Translations under genes and position numbers: made by a program
In this document: positions 37,653 through 46,449 of the stretch, piece by piece
How positions within the stretch are numbered: the stretch's first letter is position 1
Layout of the letters: each line of letters opens with the position of its first letter
Origin: Alphaproteobacteria bacterium
GTDB lineage: Bacteria; Pseudomonadota; Alphaproteobacteria; SMXP01
Assembly: GCA_028285305.1 (NCBI GenBank)
Contig: JANQPV010000009.1
Coordinates: 186,001 to 250,000 of the forward strand
Reading direction: 5' to 3'
Length of the DNA stretch: 64,000 nt
The notes under the pieces: generated by a model
Databases searched by the model: none
Seen by the model: the letters and a program-made list of their open reading frames with translations, nothing else
What the model was told of the DNA's origin: nothing

Positions 37653-37696
37653 GCTACACTTTATGTAGCATACCTTATTGCTACAGTTAGTGTAGC
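37653..37696. promoter_or_regulatory. Two identical palindromic operators in a divergent promoter
   Basis: GCTACA-N5-TGTAGC occurs twice, at 37653-37669 and 37680-37696, with starts 27 bases apart. Both lie in the 83-base gap between the HxlR-type regulator and the CMD-family gene. Perfect dyads of this size fit a dimeric winged-helix regulator. TTGACG (37649-37654) at the edge of the first site may be a -35 element. Confidence 0.75.
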
Positions 37697-37709
37697 GCAA
37701 GAGGTGAAT

Positions 37710-38261
37710 ATGACCAACCGGCTAATTCCGTTAGATGAACCCTACGCGCCTGAAATTGCTGCGGCGTTGGAAAAATACCCCCAAGTGGACGGCTATCTTC
37801 TGACGCTCTTTCGCACGTTTGCGAACAGTCATCGTTTCTTGACAAAGGGCGTGCCCAACCTTTTGGACGCGGAGAGCCCCTTGTCGCTGCGGGAGCGGGA
37901 GATTGTCATTCTGCGAACGACTGCCAACCGGAATTGCGAATATGAATGGGGTGTCCATGTGACCGTGTTTGGAAGCCCTGCGGGGTTCAGTGATGAACAG
38001 ATCGCAGCGACGCGGACGGAGAAGTGGGCGTCTGGGTCGGGCGTGTGGTCGGATCAAGAATTGGTTTTGCTAAATGCTGTCGACGAACTGTGTGCGGAGG
38101 GAACCTTGTCCGATGAACTGCTTTCGCGTTTCCAGGAGACGTTCAAGGTTGAGCAGCAATTAGAGATCTGCGCCCTGGTCGGCACCTATACGACCATTAG
38201 TCTGGTGGCCAATGTGGCCCGGTTGGAGAACGAGCCGTTTGGCGTCCCGTTCCCCACTTGA
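37710..38261 (+). CDS. Carboxymuconolactone decarboxylase family protein
   Basis: An AhpD-like all-helical protein of about 183 residues. The family core LSLREREIVILRTTANRNCEYEWGVHVTVF keeps one cysteine and the EW..H element but has no CxxC, so it is not a classical AhpD peroxidase relay. The ATG at 37710 follows AAGAGGTG. Regulation by the divergent HxlR-type protein through the paired palindromes is likely. Confidence 0.87.
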   Translation: MTNRLIPLDEPYAPEIAAALEKYPQVDGYLLTLFRTFANSHRFLTKGVPNLLDAESPLSLREREIVILRTTANRNCEYEWGVHVTVFGSPAGFSDEQIAATRTEKWASGSGVWSDQELVLLNAVDELCAEGTLSDELLSRFQETFKVEQQLEICALVGTYTTISLVANVARLENEPFGVPFPT

Positions 38262-38289
38262 GCACGTTTAATCTTCCTTGGAAAACCTG

Positions 38290-38335
38290 ATCTCCCGTCC
38301 TAAAGTGCCGGTCAAAAGATGACCTAGCGGGAGAT
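38290..38335 (+). promoter_or_regulatory. Leader hairpin that hides the ribosome-binding site of the molybdopterin oxidoreductase
   Basis: ATCTCCCG (38290-38297) pairs with CGGGAGAT (38328-38335), enclosing an inner stem GGTC/GACC (38310-38313 with 38321-38324). The right arm contains the GGGAG ribosome-binding site for the ATG at 38339. The fold would shut translation, so an RNA switch or thermosensor is possible; the regulatory role is inference. Confidence 0.5.
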
Positions 38336-38338
38336 GAA

Positions 38339-40471
38339 ATGGCCAATCGGGTAGAGAAAAAGACATTTTGCCGGGTGTGCGAGCCGGCCTGCGGCATGGT
38401 TGCGGTGGTGGAAGACGGGGAGCTCACGGCGCTGAAGCCCGACAAAGAGCACCCCATCACAAAAGGTTTTGTCTGCCACAAAGGCATCTATGGGCTCGAC
38501 ATCCACAATGATCCGGATCGACTGAAAGTGCCGCTCAAGCGGACGGCGTCGGGCGACTATGAGGAATCGACCTGGGACGTGGTCATCCCAGAGATTGCGG
38601 AAAAACTGAAAGAGATACTCGACCGGGACGGGCGTTCGGCCATCGGAGGATACCGGGGCAATCCGATGGCGTTTAACGCGCTCTTCGGACCGAGCTACGG
38701 CGCGCTCATGGGACAGCTTGGGGCGATGAAGCAGTTCAGCTCCGGCACCCAAGATTGCACAAACAAGTTCGCCGGCAGTGGCGCAGTGTTCGGCACGCAG
38801 ACGTTGCATCCGCTGCCCGATATCGAGAACACGGACTTCCTGATGCTGCTGGGAGAAAACCCGGCCGTTAGTCACATGTCTTTTGTATCGATCGCCGATC
38901 CGATGGCGGAGATCCGCCAGGCGGAAGAGCGAGGCGCGAAGATTGTCTATATCAATCCGCGCACCATCGAATCCGCCCGGTTCGCTGGAGACGTGATCCA
39001 CATTCGTCCCGATGCGGATGTCTATTTCCTTGCGGCGATGCTGTGCGAGATGGACCGCGCGGACTTGATCGACAAAGGGGCGCTGGAAGCACACGGACGC
39101 GGTTGGCAAGAGCTGTTGGCTTTCGCCTCTGAGTATCCCGCGGAAAAGGTCGCGCCCGTCACGGGCATGTCCGTTGAAACGATCAAGGAGTTAGCGCACC
39201 AGTTTGCCCAGGCGCCGACGGCGGCGATCCATATGTCCACTGGCGTGAACATGGGCCGGCAGGGCACGCTCGCCTATTGGCTTGTTCATATGATTTCACT
39301 GGCCACGGGCAATCTCGGCCGCACAGGCGGAAATTTCTATTCAACCGGTTTCTACACAAGGGCGTCGAAAGCTGGCACAACCCGGACCAGCCCGGAGGAT
39401 ATTGTCGAAGGACCCTATGGCACCATGCGGGCAACGAACAGTCCCCTGGTTGGTTTGCCCGCGAACCTGATGCCGGAATACATCATGGACCCGGACGACC
39501 CGATCAAGGCCATGTTCATCACGGGCGGCAATCCGGTCCTCTCCGTGGGCGGGGAGCACAAGATGCGCGAGGCGCTCAAGTCGTTGGACTTGCTCGTGTG
39601 TGTTGATATCTACCGCAATGCGTCCGCTGAATTTGCCCACTATGTGCTGCCGGTAGCGGGCGCCTTTGAGCGACAGGATATCAACATCACCGGTCTTGGT
39701 CTGCAATATCGACCTAGTATTCAGTATACGGATGCCATAGTTGAGCCGGGGTTCGAGCGGAAGCCGGAATGGTGGATCTATGAAAAGATCGCACAGGCCA
39801 TGGGCCTGAAATCCAGGTTCGATGACCAAGGAGAGTCGAGCGCGGAAGCGGATCTGTGGGCGCGTACTGATGCCATGCTGAAGTCCCGTAGGTTCACGAT
39901 GGAGGATCTAAAAGAAAAAGGAACGATCGTTTTCGATCCGCCGAAGCCGTCTGACATTTTCAATCATGTCCAAACGGAGGACGGCCTTATCGACTGTTTC
40001 CCAGATGCGTTCGCAAGTTCAATCAAGCGAATGGAGCGGTTCTTCGAAGAGCTATCTCGTGAACCGGCTGACCAGCTCAAGCTGATCACAAAGCGGGACG
40101 GCAATATGATGAACAGTTGGTATGCCAACGTGGAGAAGCTCAAGCGCAAGGAGCGCGGTAAGAATTACCTATTCATGCATCCGGAAGACGGAGAAAAACG
40201 TCAGCTCAAAGAGGGCCAAACGGTTTGCCTGCACAACGAGAATGGTGAGGTAGAGATCGAGCTTAAGCTGTCAGACGACCTGATGCCCGGCGTTGTGGCG
40301 GTCACCCACGGCTGGGGTCACGCCATTTCGAGTGGAATGAATTTTGCCAAGTCGACGCCCGGCGTGAACATCAACAGTCTTTTGCCTTCAGGCCCAGGCA
40401 GTTTCGAGCCGCTCTCTAATCAAGCCCATATGACCGGTATTCCCGTAGGGGTGCGCCGGGCGGGGACATAG
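38339..40471 (+). CDS. Molybdopterin-dependent oxidoreductase with N-terminal [4Fe-4S] site
   Basis: A MopB-family protein of 710 residues. The [4Fe-4S] motif is C11-x2-C14-x3-C18 and C46 (FCRVCEPACGM and GFVCHKG). Bis-MGD binding segments follow, such as IGGYRGNP, LLGENPAVSHMSF and VYINPRTIES. The C-terminal dinucleotide-binding domain includes GDGNMMNSWYANVEKLKRK-like sequence and VTHGWGHAISS. There is no Tat signal, so it is likely cytoplasmic. It resembles formate-dehydrogenase/assimilatory-reductase-like proteins, but the substrate is unknown. No partner subunits adjoin it. Confidence 0.9.
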   Translation: MANRVEKKTFCRVCEPACGMVAVVEDGELTALKPDKEHPITKGFVCHKGIYGLDIHNDPDRLKVPLKRTASGDYEESTWDVVIPEIAEKLKEILDRDGRSAIGGYRGNPMAFNALFGPSYGALMGQLGAMKQFSSGTQDCTNKFAGSGAVFGTQTLHPLPDIENTDFLMLLGENPAVSHMSFVSIADPMAEIRQAEERGAKIVYINPRTIESARFAGDVIHIRPDADVYFLAAMLCEMDRADLIDKGALEAHGRGWQELLAFASEYPAEKVAPVTGMSVETIKELAHQFAQAPTAAIHMSTGVNMGRQGTLAYWLVHMISLATGNLGRTGGNFYSTGFYTRASKAGTTRTSPEDIVEGPYGTMRATNSPLVGLPANLMPEYIMDPDDPIKAMFITGGNPVLSVGGEHKMREALKSLDLLVCVDIYRNASAEFAHYVLPVAGAFERQDINITGLGLQYRPSIQYTDAIVEPGFERKPEWWIYEKIAQAMGLKSRFDDQGESSAEADLWARTDAMLKSRRFTMEDLKEKGTIVFDPPKPSDIFNHVQTEDGLIDCFPDAFASSIKRMERFFEELSREPADQLKLITKRDGNMMNSWYANVEKLKRKERGKNYLFMHPEDGEKRQLKEGQTVCLHNENGEVEIELKLSDDLMPGVVAVTHGWGHAISSGMNFAKSTPGVNINSLLPSGPGSFEPLSNQAHMTGIPVGVRRAGT

Positions 40472-40537
40472 CCGGACTGGTTCGAGCCACAACCCATTTG
40501 AACTCAAAATACAAAGTTTCAGTCGAAGGAGACGCAC

Positions 40538-41584
40538 ATGAAAATCTCAACGCTCTTGAACTATGCGGGTGACTATCACGCTGCGGTCGATGAAGTGGTG
40601 GCCCTTGAAAAAGCGGGGCTCGACACCGTTTTCGTTGCCGAGGCCTATGGTTTCGATGCAGTGAGCATGATGGGGTTCTTGGCGGCCAAGACCGAACGTG
40701 TGCAAATCGGATCCGGTATTCTGCCTGTTTATACGCGCACTCCCACTCTTTTGGCGATGACGGCGGCGGGTCTCGACAATCTGACAGGGGGCCGGGCCAT
40801 CTTAGGGCTGGGGGCTTCAGGACCGCAGGTGATCGAGGGCTGGCACGGCATTCCTTACGATGCGCCGCTTGCTCGTATTCGCGAGACGATCGATATTTGC
40901 CGGACCGTCTGGAGCCGCGAACGGCTCAACCATCAAGGCAAAAAATACACAATGCCCTTGCCAAAGGACCAAGGAACGGGGCTCGGCAAGCCGCTTAAGA
41001 TGATCACCGTTCCTCCGCGCAAGGATATTCCAATCATCGTTGCGTCTCTCACCCATAAGAGTGTGGAAATGACCGCGGAACTTGCCGAGGGTTGGCTGCC
41101 GACCATGTTTATTCCGGGCAAGGCGAACGACTATTGGGGGGATGCGCTCAAGGCGGGCGCGGCCAAACGGTCCGGCGATCTGCCGCCTCTTGAGACCTAT
41201 GCAGGCGGCATGGTCGCGATCGGCGAAGGCCTAGAGGGCTTGCGTGACTTCGGACGGCCGATGACGGCGCTTTATGTGGGCGGCATGGGTGCGCGGGGCA
41301 AGAATTTCTATAATACCGTTTTTGCCAATATGGGTTTCGAAAAAGAGGCTAAAGAGATTCAGGACCTTTATCTCGACGGCAAAAAGACCGAGGCGGCGGC
41401 CGCCATCCCCGACGAGTTCATCGAACAGACAACTCTTGTGGGCCCCGAGGGATTTGTTAGGGACCGGATCAGTGCGCTGAAGGAGTCGGGTGTGACTAGC
41501 CTGAACGTGAATCTGGCCGGTCAGACCTTGGATGACCGGGTAAGGATCATGGACAAGCTGCGCACGCTCGCTGACGCCGCTTAA
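40538..41584 (+). CDS. Luciferase-like monooxygenase family oxidoreductase (F420-type)
   Basis: TIM-barrel flavin or F420 enzyme of 348 residues. Motifs: DTVFVAEAYGFDAVSMMGFLAAKT, GRAILGLGASGPQVIEGWHG, IPIIVASLTHKSVEMTAELAEGWLP. Sequence features lean to the F420-dependent LLM subgroup, though FMN cannot be excluded. GGAG is well placed ahead of the ATG. It follows the molybdopterin enzyme by 66 bases, possibly in one transcript. Confidence 0.87.
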   Translation: MKISTLLNYAGDYHAAVDEVVALEKAGLDTVFVAEAYGFDAVSMMGFLAAKTERVQIGSGILPVYTRTPTLLAMTAAGLDNLTGGRAILGLGASGPQVIEGWHGIPYDAPLARIRETIDICRTVWSRERLNHQGKKYTMPLPKDQGTGLGKPLKMITVPPRKDIPIIVASLTHKSVEMTAELAEGWLPTMFIPGKANDYWGDALKAGAAKRSGDLPPLETYAGGMVAIGEGLEGLRDFGRPMTALYVGGMGARGKNFYNTVFANMGFEKEAKEIQDLYLDGKKTEAAAAIPDEFIEQTTLVGPEGFVRDRISALKESGVTSLNVNLAGQTLDDRVRIMDKLRTLADAA

Positions 41585-41666
41585 GATCGGAAGCACGAGG
41601 CTAAAGAATTGCTGGGGCGGGTTTATCGGCGCCGCTCGCCCGTCCGTCGTTTCCGGGAGGTGAAGC

Positions 41667-42761
41667 ATGCTAACAGACAAAAGTACCGATATTCCGTTGG
41701 TGGCCGACCCCGCTGACGTCACAAACGAATGGCTGACGGCCGTTCTTAAAGGCAACGACATCGACGTTGTGGTTGACGGTTTTGACTATGAGCGAATTGG
41801 AACCGGTCAGGTTGGAATGAACATTCGCTTTAATCTTTCCTATCAGTCCAGCGCAGAAGATGCGCCCCAAACTGTGGTTGGCAAGTTCCCGTCGCCAGAT
41901 CCTGTGAGCCGGGAAACCGGGACAAATACACTCACCTATTTGCGGGAGTCCATGTTCTATCAACAGATTCAGTCAACGGTTGATATTCAAACGCCGATCC
42001 CCCTCTACAACGCCTTCAATCCGGAGAACCATGACTTTGTTCTCATGATGCATGACTTGGCGCCGGCGGAGCAGGGAGACCAGATGGATGGCTGCACAAT
42101 CGCGGAAGCGGAATTGGCGCTTCGGCAAATTGCCAAATTGCACGGACCCAGATGGGGTGATGAAAGTCTGAATGATCTCGATTGGATGGCGGGAACAAAG
42201 AACTCTGAGCAGACCGACCCCGCGCTCGTCGGCCTACTCTGGGAAGGCTTTAAAGACCGGTATGCGGAGCGGATTTCTCCGGAGGCCAAGGAGGCCGGGG
42301 AAGTTCTGATCGCCAACTATGCGCGGTATACAGAAAAGTTTGATGGGCCGCGCACGGTTGTGCACGGGGATTATCGTCTGGATAACATGCTCTTCGGAAC
42401 GGCTGAGGGAGGCTTCCCGCTGGCAGTCGTGGATTGGCAAACGCCTGCGTATGGCGCAGGAGCGGGAGACGTGGCGTACTTTATTGGTACCAGTGTGCCC
42501 CGAGCGCTCAGACCGGATCATGAGGAGGCGTTGTTGGACGCCTACTTCGAAGAGCTTCGCCGCTACGACATTGGCGATTACACGAGGCAAGATTTGCTCA
42601 GAGACTATCGGCGTTACGCGTTCAATGGGTATATGATGGCGATTTTCGCATCCATGGTCGTGCAACAAACATCCCGCGGGGATGACATGTTCTTCGCCAT
42701 GGCGGATCGGTCCGTGGATCTTGCTCTTGCCCACGATTCTTTGAGTTTGTTGACGGCTTAG
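41667..42761 (+). CDS. APH/ecdysteroid-kinase-like phosphotransferase
   Basis: Protein-kinase-fold small-molecule kinase of 364 residues. The catalytic loop is VVHGDYRLDNMLFG (Asp base, Asn metal ligand), and the metal-binding Asp is in LAVVDWQTPAYGAGAGDVAYF. Related proteins are common beside P450 and acyl-CoA genes in hydrophobic-compound degraders. The substrate is unknown. The last four bases overlap the convergent flippase gene. Confidence 0.86.
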   Translation: MLTDKSTDIPLVADPADVTNEWLTAVLKGNDIDVVVDGFDYERIGTGQVGMNIRFNLSYQSSAEDAPQTVVGKFPSPDPVSRETGTNTLTYLRESMFYQQIQSTVDIQTPIPLYNAFNPENHDFVLMMHDLAPAEQGDQMDGCTIAEAELALRQIAKLHGPRWGDESLNDLDWMAGTKNSEQTDPALVGLLWEGFKDRYAERISPEAKEAGEVLIANYARYTEKFDGPRTVVHGDYRLDNMLFGTAEGGFPLAVVDWQTPAYGAGAGDVAYFIGTSVPRALRPDHEEALLDAYFEELRRYDIGDYTRQDLLRDYRRYAFNGYMMAIFASMVVQQTSRGDDMFFAMADRSVDLALAHDSLSLLTA

Positions 42762-44356
42762 GCGCGTGCTTTGCGTGCTCTGAAGCGTTCTACCAGATCT
42801 TTTCCGTAGGGGAACAGAACCCATGCGACGACCGCGCCATAAGCAGCAAACAAAAGCGCGGCAACGGCAAAGCGTTCCCAGTCGATAACAATGGACGGGG
42901 CTGGGAAGCTGGAGCCATAAAAGAGCGAAAAGCCCAGGCCGACAAACATGAACGCCCACAGGGCAGGCAAAAGCGTTAATAAGGAGGGGTGCCGGACCGT
43001 TTCAATCACACAGTTGAGGCGCCGTTCGGTGGTGGTAAAGAAGAATGCTTGGGACAACAGCCCAAACGCCATCCACCAGATCAACATACCTTCGATCGTG
43101 AAATTGACGAAATTGCTTGCCGGGATGAGCAATAGAATGCCGCCCGTATGAAGCCAGAGACAGGACGCGATGGCCCCTTCGTTTCCCGAGGCCTGCATGT
43201 AGCGCCAAAACGGTACGTTGTGGGTCGTAATCAAATACCAAAAGGCTATATAAAATGTGACAATTGCGATGCCTTCGGGAACGTGTTCGGGTTTCAGCCA
43301 CAGCGCGTATAGGTAATCGCCGCCGAGAATGACCGCGCCGTAGAGAAGAGACGCGGCGGCGATTAAGAGGATCTCCGACATGCGCATGAGCTGAATGGCT
43401 TCGGCCCGCTGGTTGGTCCGGTGGAAAACAGCAAGACCCGGCATCAAGGTGTTCAATCCGGCGGTGATGAACATCCGGATTGCCGAGATAACGTGGTGGG
43501 CGATGGCGTAAATTCCCACTGCTTCTGCACCAATCACTACGCCCATCGTGTAGCGGAAGACCGGTTCATTGAGGATGGTTCCAATTGTTAGGGAATAAAA
43601 GCGCCAGCTGCGCTTCATGAAATCGGCGATATGAGAATAGGTCTCTCTGAGAGGGAGGTGGCCTGGCGTGTTATGCCACTCGCCATGTTTGACGACAACG
43701 CGGCTTCGATAAACAACAACACGTACGATCGATCCGATTAGGGCGCCTATGGCAAAACCCTCCAGTACGTAGCCCATATCGACGCCGACCGCAGTCCCGA
43801 TGATAGGAAACAGCGGCATGAATCCGGCGACAGCATTGACGAAAATCGCATCGTTTCGCGCTGCGAGAATCGACGTGTAGAGCATCGATATCATCTGAAC
43901 AATGACGGCAGTCACGAAGATCGACAGCGAATACAAGAGAGCATCGGCGTTGTAGTGCGCATCCCAATCGAGGCCCTCGTTCATGACCCATCCACCGAAC
44001 GTGAAGATCAGGACTTGGAAAGCTATCAGCAGTGTAAAGAAGAACCTCACCGAGGCGTTAAAGTCGCGCTTAGCGGCTTCGCGTTCCTCTGGCGAGCGGT
44101 CTCGTCCCGCTTCCCGGGACAACATAATGGAGAAGCCCACGTCCCCCATGGAGAGCAGCTCATAGAGACTGCGCATCTGTGCCCAGATGCCCAGAACCGC
44201 AAGGCCAGCGGTCTGTTGGATGAAGGGAACGAGGAACAAGTATCCAACAATCGGAATCGCGACCCGAAACGGCCCGATCACGGCGGACCCTAGGACATCT
44301 CGGTGAATACCCTTCTTTAGCGCTTCATTTGAAGGAGTTTCCGATTCAGAAGTCAT
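42758..44356 (-). CDS. Polysaccharide flippase-like multi-pass membrane protein
   Basis: A 532-residue protein of the MOP/MATE superfamily, Wzx-like, with about 12-14 hydrophobic segments, including YLFLVPFIQQTAGLAVLGIW and ILLIAAASLLYGAVILGGDYLYALW. The pattern, length and charged loops fit oligosaccharide or lipid-linked flippases. No glycosyltransferase or polymerase gene lies beside it, so its substrate is open. Confidence 0.75.
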   Translation of the reverse strand: MTSESETPSNEALKKGIHRDVLGSAVIGPFRVAIPIVGYLFLVPFIQQTAGLAVLGIWAQMRSLYELLSMGDVGFSIMLSREAGRDRSPEEREAAKRDFNASVRFFFTLLIAFQVLIFTFGGWVMNEGLDWDAHYNADALLYSLSIFVTAVIVQMISMLYTSILAARNDAIFVNAVAGFMPLFPIIGTAVGVDMGYVLEGFAIGALIGSIVRVVVYRSRVVVKHGEWHNTPGHLPLRETYSHIADFMKRSWRFYSLTIGTILNEPVFRYTMGVVIGAEAVGIYAIAHHVISAIRMFITAGLNTLMPGLAVFHRTNQRAEAIQLMRMSEILLIAAASLLYGAVILGGDYLYALWLKPEHVPEGIAIVTFYIAFWYLITTHNVPFWRYMQASGNEGAIASCLWLHTGGILLLIPASNFVNFTIEGMLIWWMAFGLLSQAFFFTTTERRLNCVIETVRHPSLLTLLPALWAFMFVGLGFSLFYGSSFPAPSIVIDWERFAVAALLFAAYGAVVAWVLFPYGKDLVERFRARKARA

Positions 44357-44591
44357 TTACTCTATCCACTACACAGCGGACCCGACCATAGGTCAGGCGC
44401 CTTAAGGAATGGCTATCAAGACGTTAAATCTCGGCTTTTCCTAGACCAAATGTGGCAGAGAGGCGAAGGAAATTGAGGAAGCGTGGCAATTGGTCATGCA
44501 AAAGGGCGGCAAGGGCATTTTCCGTCACGCGTGTTTGTTTTACAGTCGCGGCGCCGTTCAGGTGGCGATGAGCGATATTCGGGAGGATCAA

Positions 44592-45101
44592 ATGCGCGAC
44601 GATAGAATTGATGAATTGCTAGTGAAACAGGAACTCTATGAGCTTGCGTGCACATATATGCGCGGGCTTGACCGATTGCGTCGGGATCTTGTGCGCGGAG
44701 TCTTCCATGAGGACGCGGTGTGCAATTACGGCTTCTTTGTCGGGGGACCGGACCAATTCGCCGATTTCGCTATGGAGGCACTGAGCGGTCACAAGGCCAA
44801 TCATCATTTCATCGGCAACACCCTTTATGAAGTGGATGGAAACGAGGCTTACGGTGAAGTCTACTTCCAGGCTTACCACCGGATCGTAGAAGATGGTGAG
44901 GATAAAGATCTTTTCATCTCAGGACGTTACGTGGATCGCTACGAACGACGGCTTGGCCTGTGGCGCATGGCCTACCGGGCGGAAGTGAACGATTGGGCGC
45001 GCACGGTGCCCGCGGCTGATGAGTTCTTTGCGAGTTCGCCGGATGGGCTGCGCGGCAGCCGGCAAGACGATCTCGTGTTTCAGCGCGACAAGATGCGGTA
45101 G
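44592..45101 (+). CDS. SnoaL-like domain protein
   Basis: About 169 residues: DDRIDELLVKQELYELACTYMRGLDRLRRDLVRGVFHEDAVCNYGFF, then ANHHFIGNTLYEVDGNEAYGEVYFQAYHRIV and RYVDRYERRLGLWRM. Typical SnoaL_4 architecture. The ATG at 44592 is preferred for its GGGAGG five bases upstream; ATGs at 44568 and 44490 are alternatives. A terminator-like hairpin follows the stop. Confidence 0.83.
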   Translation: MRDDRIDELLVKQELYELACTYMRGLDRLRRDLVRGVFHEDAVCNYGFFVGGPDQFADFAMEALSGHKANHHFIGNTLYEVDGNEAYGEVYFQAYHRIVEDGEDKDLFISGRYVDRYERRLGLWRMAYRAEVNDWARTVPAADEFFASSPDGLRGSRQDDLVFQRDKMR

Positions 45102-45110
45102 CCTTTCTTT

Positions 45111-45128
45111 GGCCGCCTTAAGGCGGTC
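45111..45128 (+). terminator. Probable terminator after the SnoaL-like gene
   Basis: GGCCGCC-TTAA-GGCGGTC stem (one G-T wobble) ten bases after the stop codon, followed by a T-rich run (GAGTTTCTTGTT). Confidence 0.5.
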
Positions 45129-45312
45129 TGAGTTTCTTGTTCATCGCTCCTTCATTCGCGTTTCGCTAACACCTGGACAACAAAACCCCCGGCTGAGGGA
45201 AGCAGTTCGTCCACTCAACTGTTTCTTTCGACGGAACAGCCGGTTTCACTCGTTTAGTTAAAGGTAGAACGTCTGGACCGGGCGAACTGAAAAGAAGCAA
45301 AAGGCAACAAAA

Positions 45313-45975
45313 ATGAAGAAATCCAGCAACAAACCGGCACTCCTCCTGGGGTGTGCGAGCATACTCACTTTGGCCGTTGTCATTCCAGCGGCTGCATTCG
45401 GGCCTCTCGGCGGAGGCCATATGGAAAAGCGTTTCGAAGCCATTGACGCCGACTCGAGCGGTGAATTGACCGAGGCGGAAATCGCCTCGCACAAGGCCCA
45501 AAGATTCTCGGAAATCGATGCGAACAAAGATGGAGCTCTGACAAAAGACGAAATGTCGGCCCATCGCAAAGCCAAACGAGAGGCGCGTCAGGCCGAACGG
45601 TTTTCCGAGATGGATTCTGACGGAAATGATGCCCTTACATTGGAAGAAATGAAAGCGTTTCAGATCGCGCGGCTCGAAGAAAGACTGTCCGAGAGATTCA
45701 GCAAGCTGGACTCGGACGGCAATGGCTCGGTGACGGAAGCGGAAATGGACGCGGCGCGTGCGGAGCACATGGAAGACCGTAAGGAAAAGAGAAGCGAGCG
45801 CGCGAACAAGAGATTCAGCCGTCTGGATGCTGATGACAATGGCTCTGTGTCCGAGGAAGAATTTACATCTGCTGAACCTGGCAAATCGTTCGCAGATTTG
45901 GATGCGGATTCCAGTGGCGGTCTTTCGAAAGACGAATTCAAGAAAATGAGAAAAGGCCAAAAAGGGAGCAATTAG
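45313..45975 (+). CDS. Secreted protein with six EF-hand loops
   Basis: A 220-residue calmodulin-like protein with an N-terminal signal peptide (LLLGCASILTLAVVIPAAAFG). Six canonical 12-residue calcium loops lie at about 45-56 (DADSSGELTEAE), 69-80, 101-112, 133-144, 172-183 and 197-208 (DADSSGGLSKDE), joined by charged helices. A C-terminal Lys-rich tail follows. It probably binds Ca2+ outside the cytoplasm. LLGC at 11-14 resembles a lipobox, but the hydrophobic core continues past it, so ordinary signal cleavage after AAA is likelier. Confidence 0.88.
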   Translation: MKKSSNKPALLLGCASILTLAVVIPAAAFGPLGGGHMEKRFEAIDADSSGELTEAEIASHKAQRFSEIDANKDGALTKDEMSAHRKAKREARQAERFSEMDSDGNDALTLEEMKAFQIARLEERLSERFSKLDSDGNGSVTEAEMDAARAEHMEDRKEKRSERANKRFSRLDADDNGSVSEEEFTSAEPGKSFADLDADSSGGLSKDEFKKMRKGQKGSN

Positions 45976-46020
45976 GTCTCTTTTTGTCCGACTTAAATGC
46001 CTGTTTTTGGAATAAGTCAC

Positions 46021-46047
46021 TCTCCACCCGTTTTGGACGGGTGGAGA
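46021..46047. terminator. Bidirectional hairpin between convergent genes
   Basis: A perfect 11-bp stem TCTCCACCCGT/ACGGGTGGAGA with a TTTGG loop. It lies between the ends of the EF-hand gene (plus) and the DUF1622 gene (minus). Only weak T-richness flanks it, so it may need Rho or act mainly as an end stabiliser. Confidence 0.6.
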
Positions 46048-46050
46048 TCT

Positions 46051-46425
46051 CTAGAATCCCAGTTTCTTGGCTTTTGCCTCTTCGGCGCCTTCTATGTCCT
46101 TCAGTTCTTGTCCCAGGAAAAAGCCGATTGCCGTACGGATGATCACCAGGAGGCCCAGTTCGTACAGATCTTCTAGGCCGTGGTGGATCATGGTGTGCAA
46201 AATGTCAGAAACGATCATAATCTCGAGCGCAGCGAGAATGTAGCTGCCGAGTTCGAGACGGAGCTCTCTGATCCGGTTGGCGCAGGCTAGGCCGCGAATG
46301 CGTCCGACCTCTAATATGATCCATCCAAGAGCAAACTTCAGGCTGCCGATGAGGATAATGGCGACGCCGAATATGTCGACCACAAGCGCCAGATGCTCGA
46401 AGGTTTCCGCAAGCAAATCTTCCAC
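46051..46425 (-). CDS. DUF1622 family membrane protein
   Basis: A 124-residue protein with hydrophobic segments at about 12-34 (LALVVDIFGVAIILIGSLKFAL), about 60-80 (LGSYILAALEIMIVSDILHTMI) and about 90-108 (GLLVIIRTAIGFFLGQEL). This matches the DUF1622 family of small integral membrane proteins. Function unknown. It lies 24 bases after the LLM gene of the same direction. Confidence 0.83.
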   Translation of the reverse strand: MEDLLAETFEHLALVVDIFGVAIILIGSLKFALGWIILEVGRIRGLACANRIRELRLELGSYILAALEIMIVSDILHTMIHHGLEDLYELGLLVIIRTAIGFFLGQELKDIEGAEEAKAKKLGF

Positions 46426-46449
46426 TTTATGCCATCCCGATCGACCCGT

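Noticed and set aside
37653..37696. The repeated GCTACA-TGTAGC dyads as a start of a CRISPR or other repeat array
   Set aside because: Only two copies 27 bases apart occur, and they sit in a divergent promoter next to a regulator, which fits operators.
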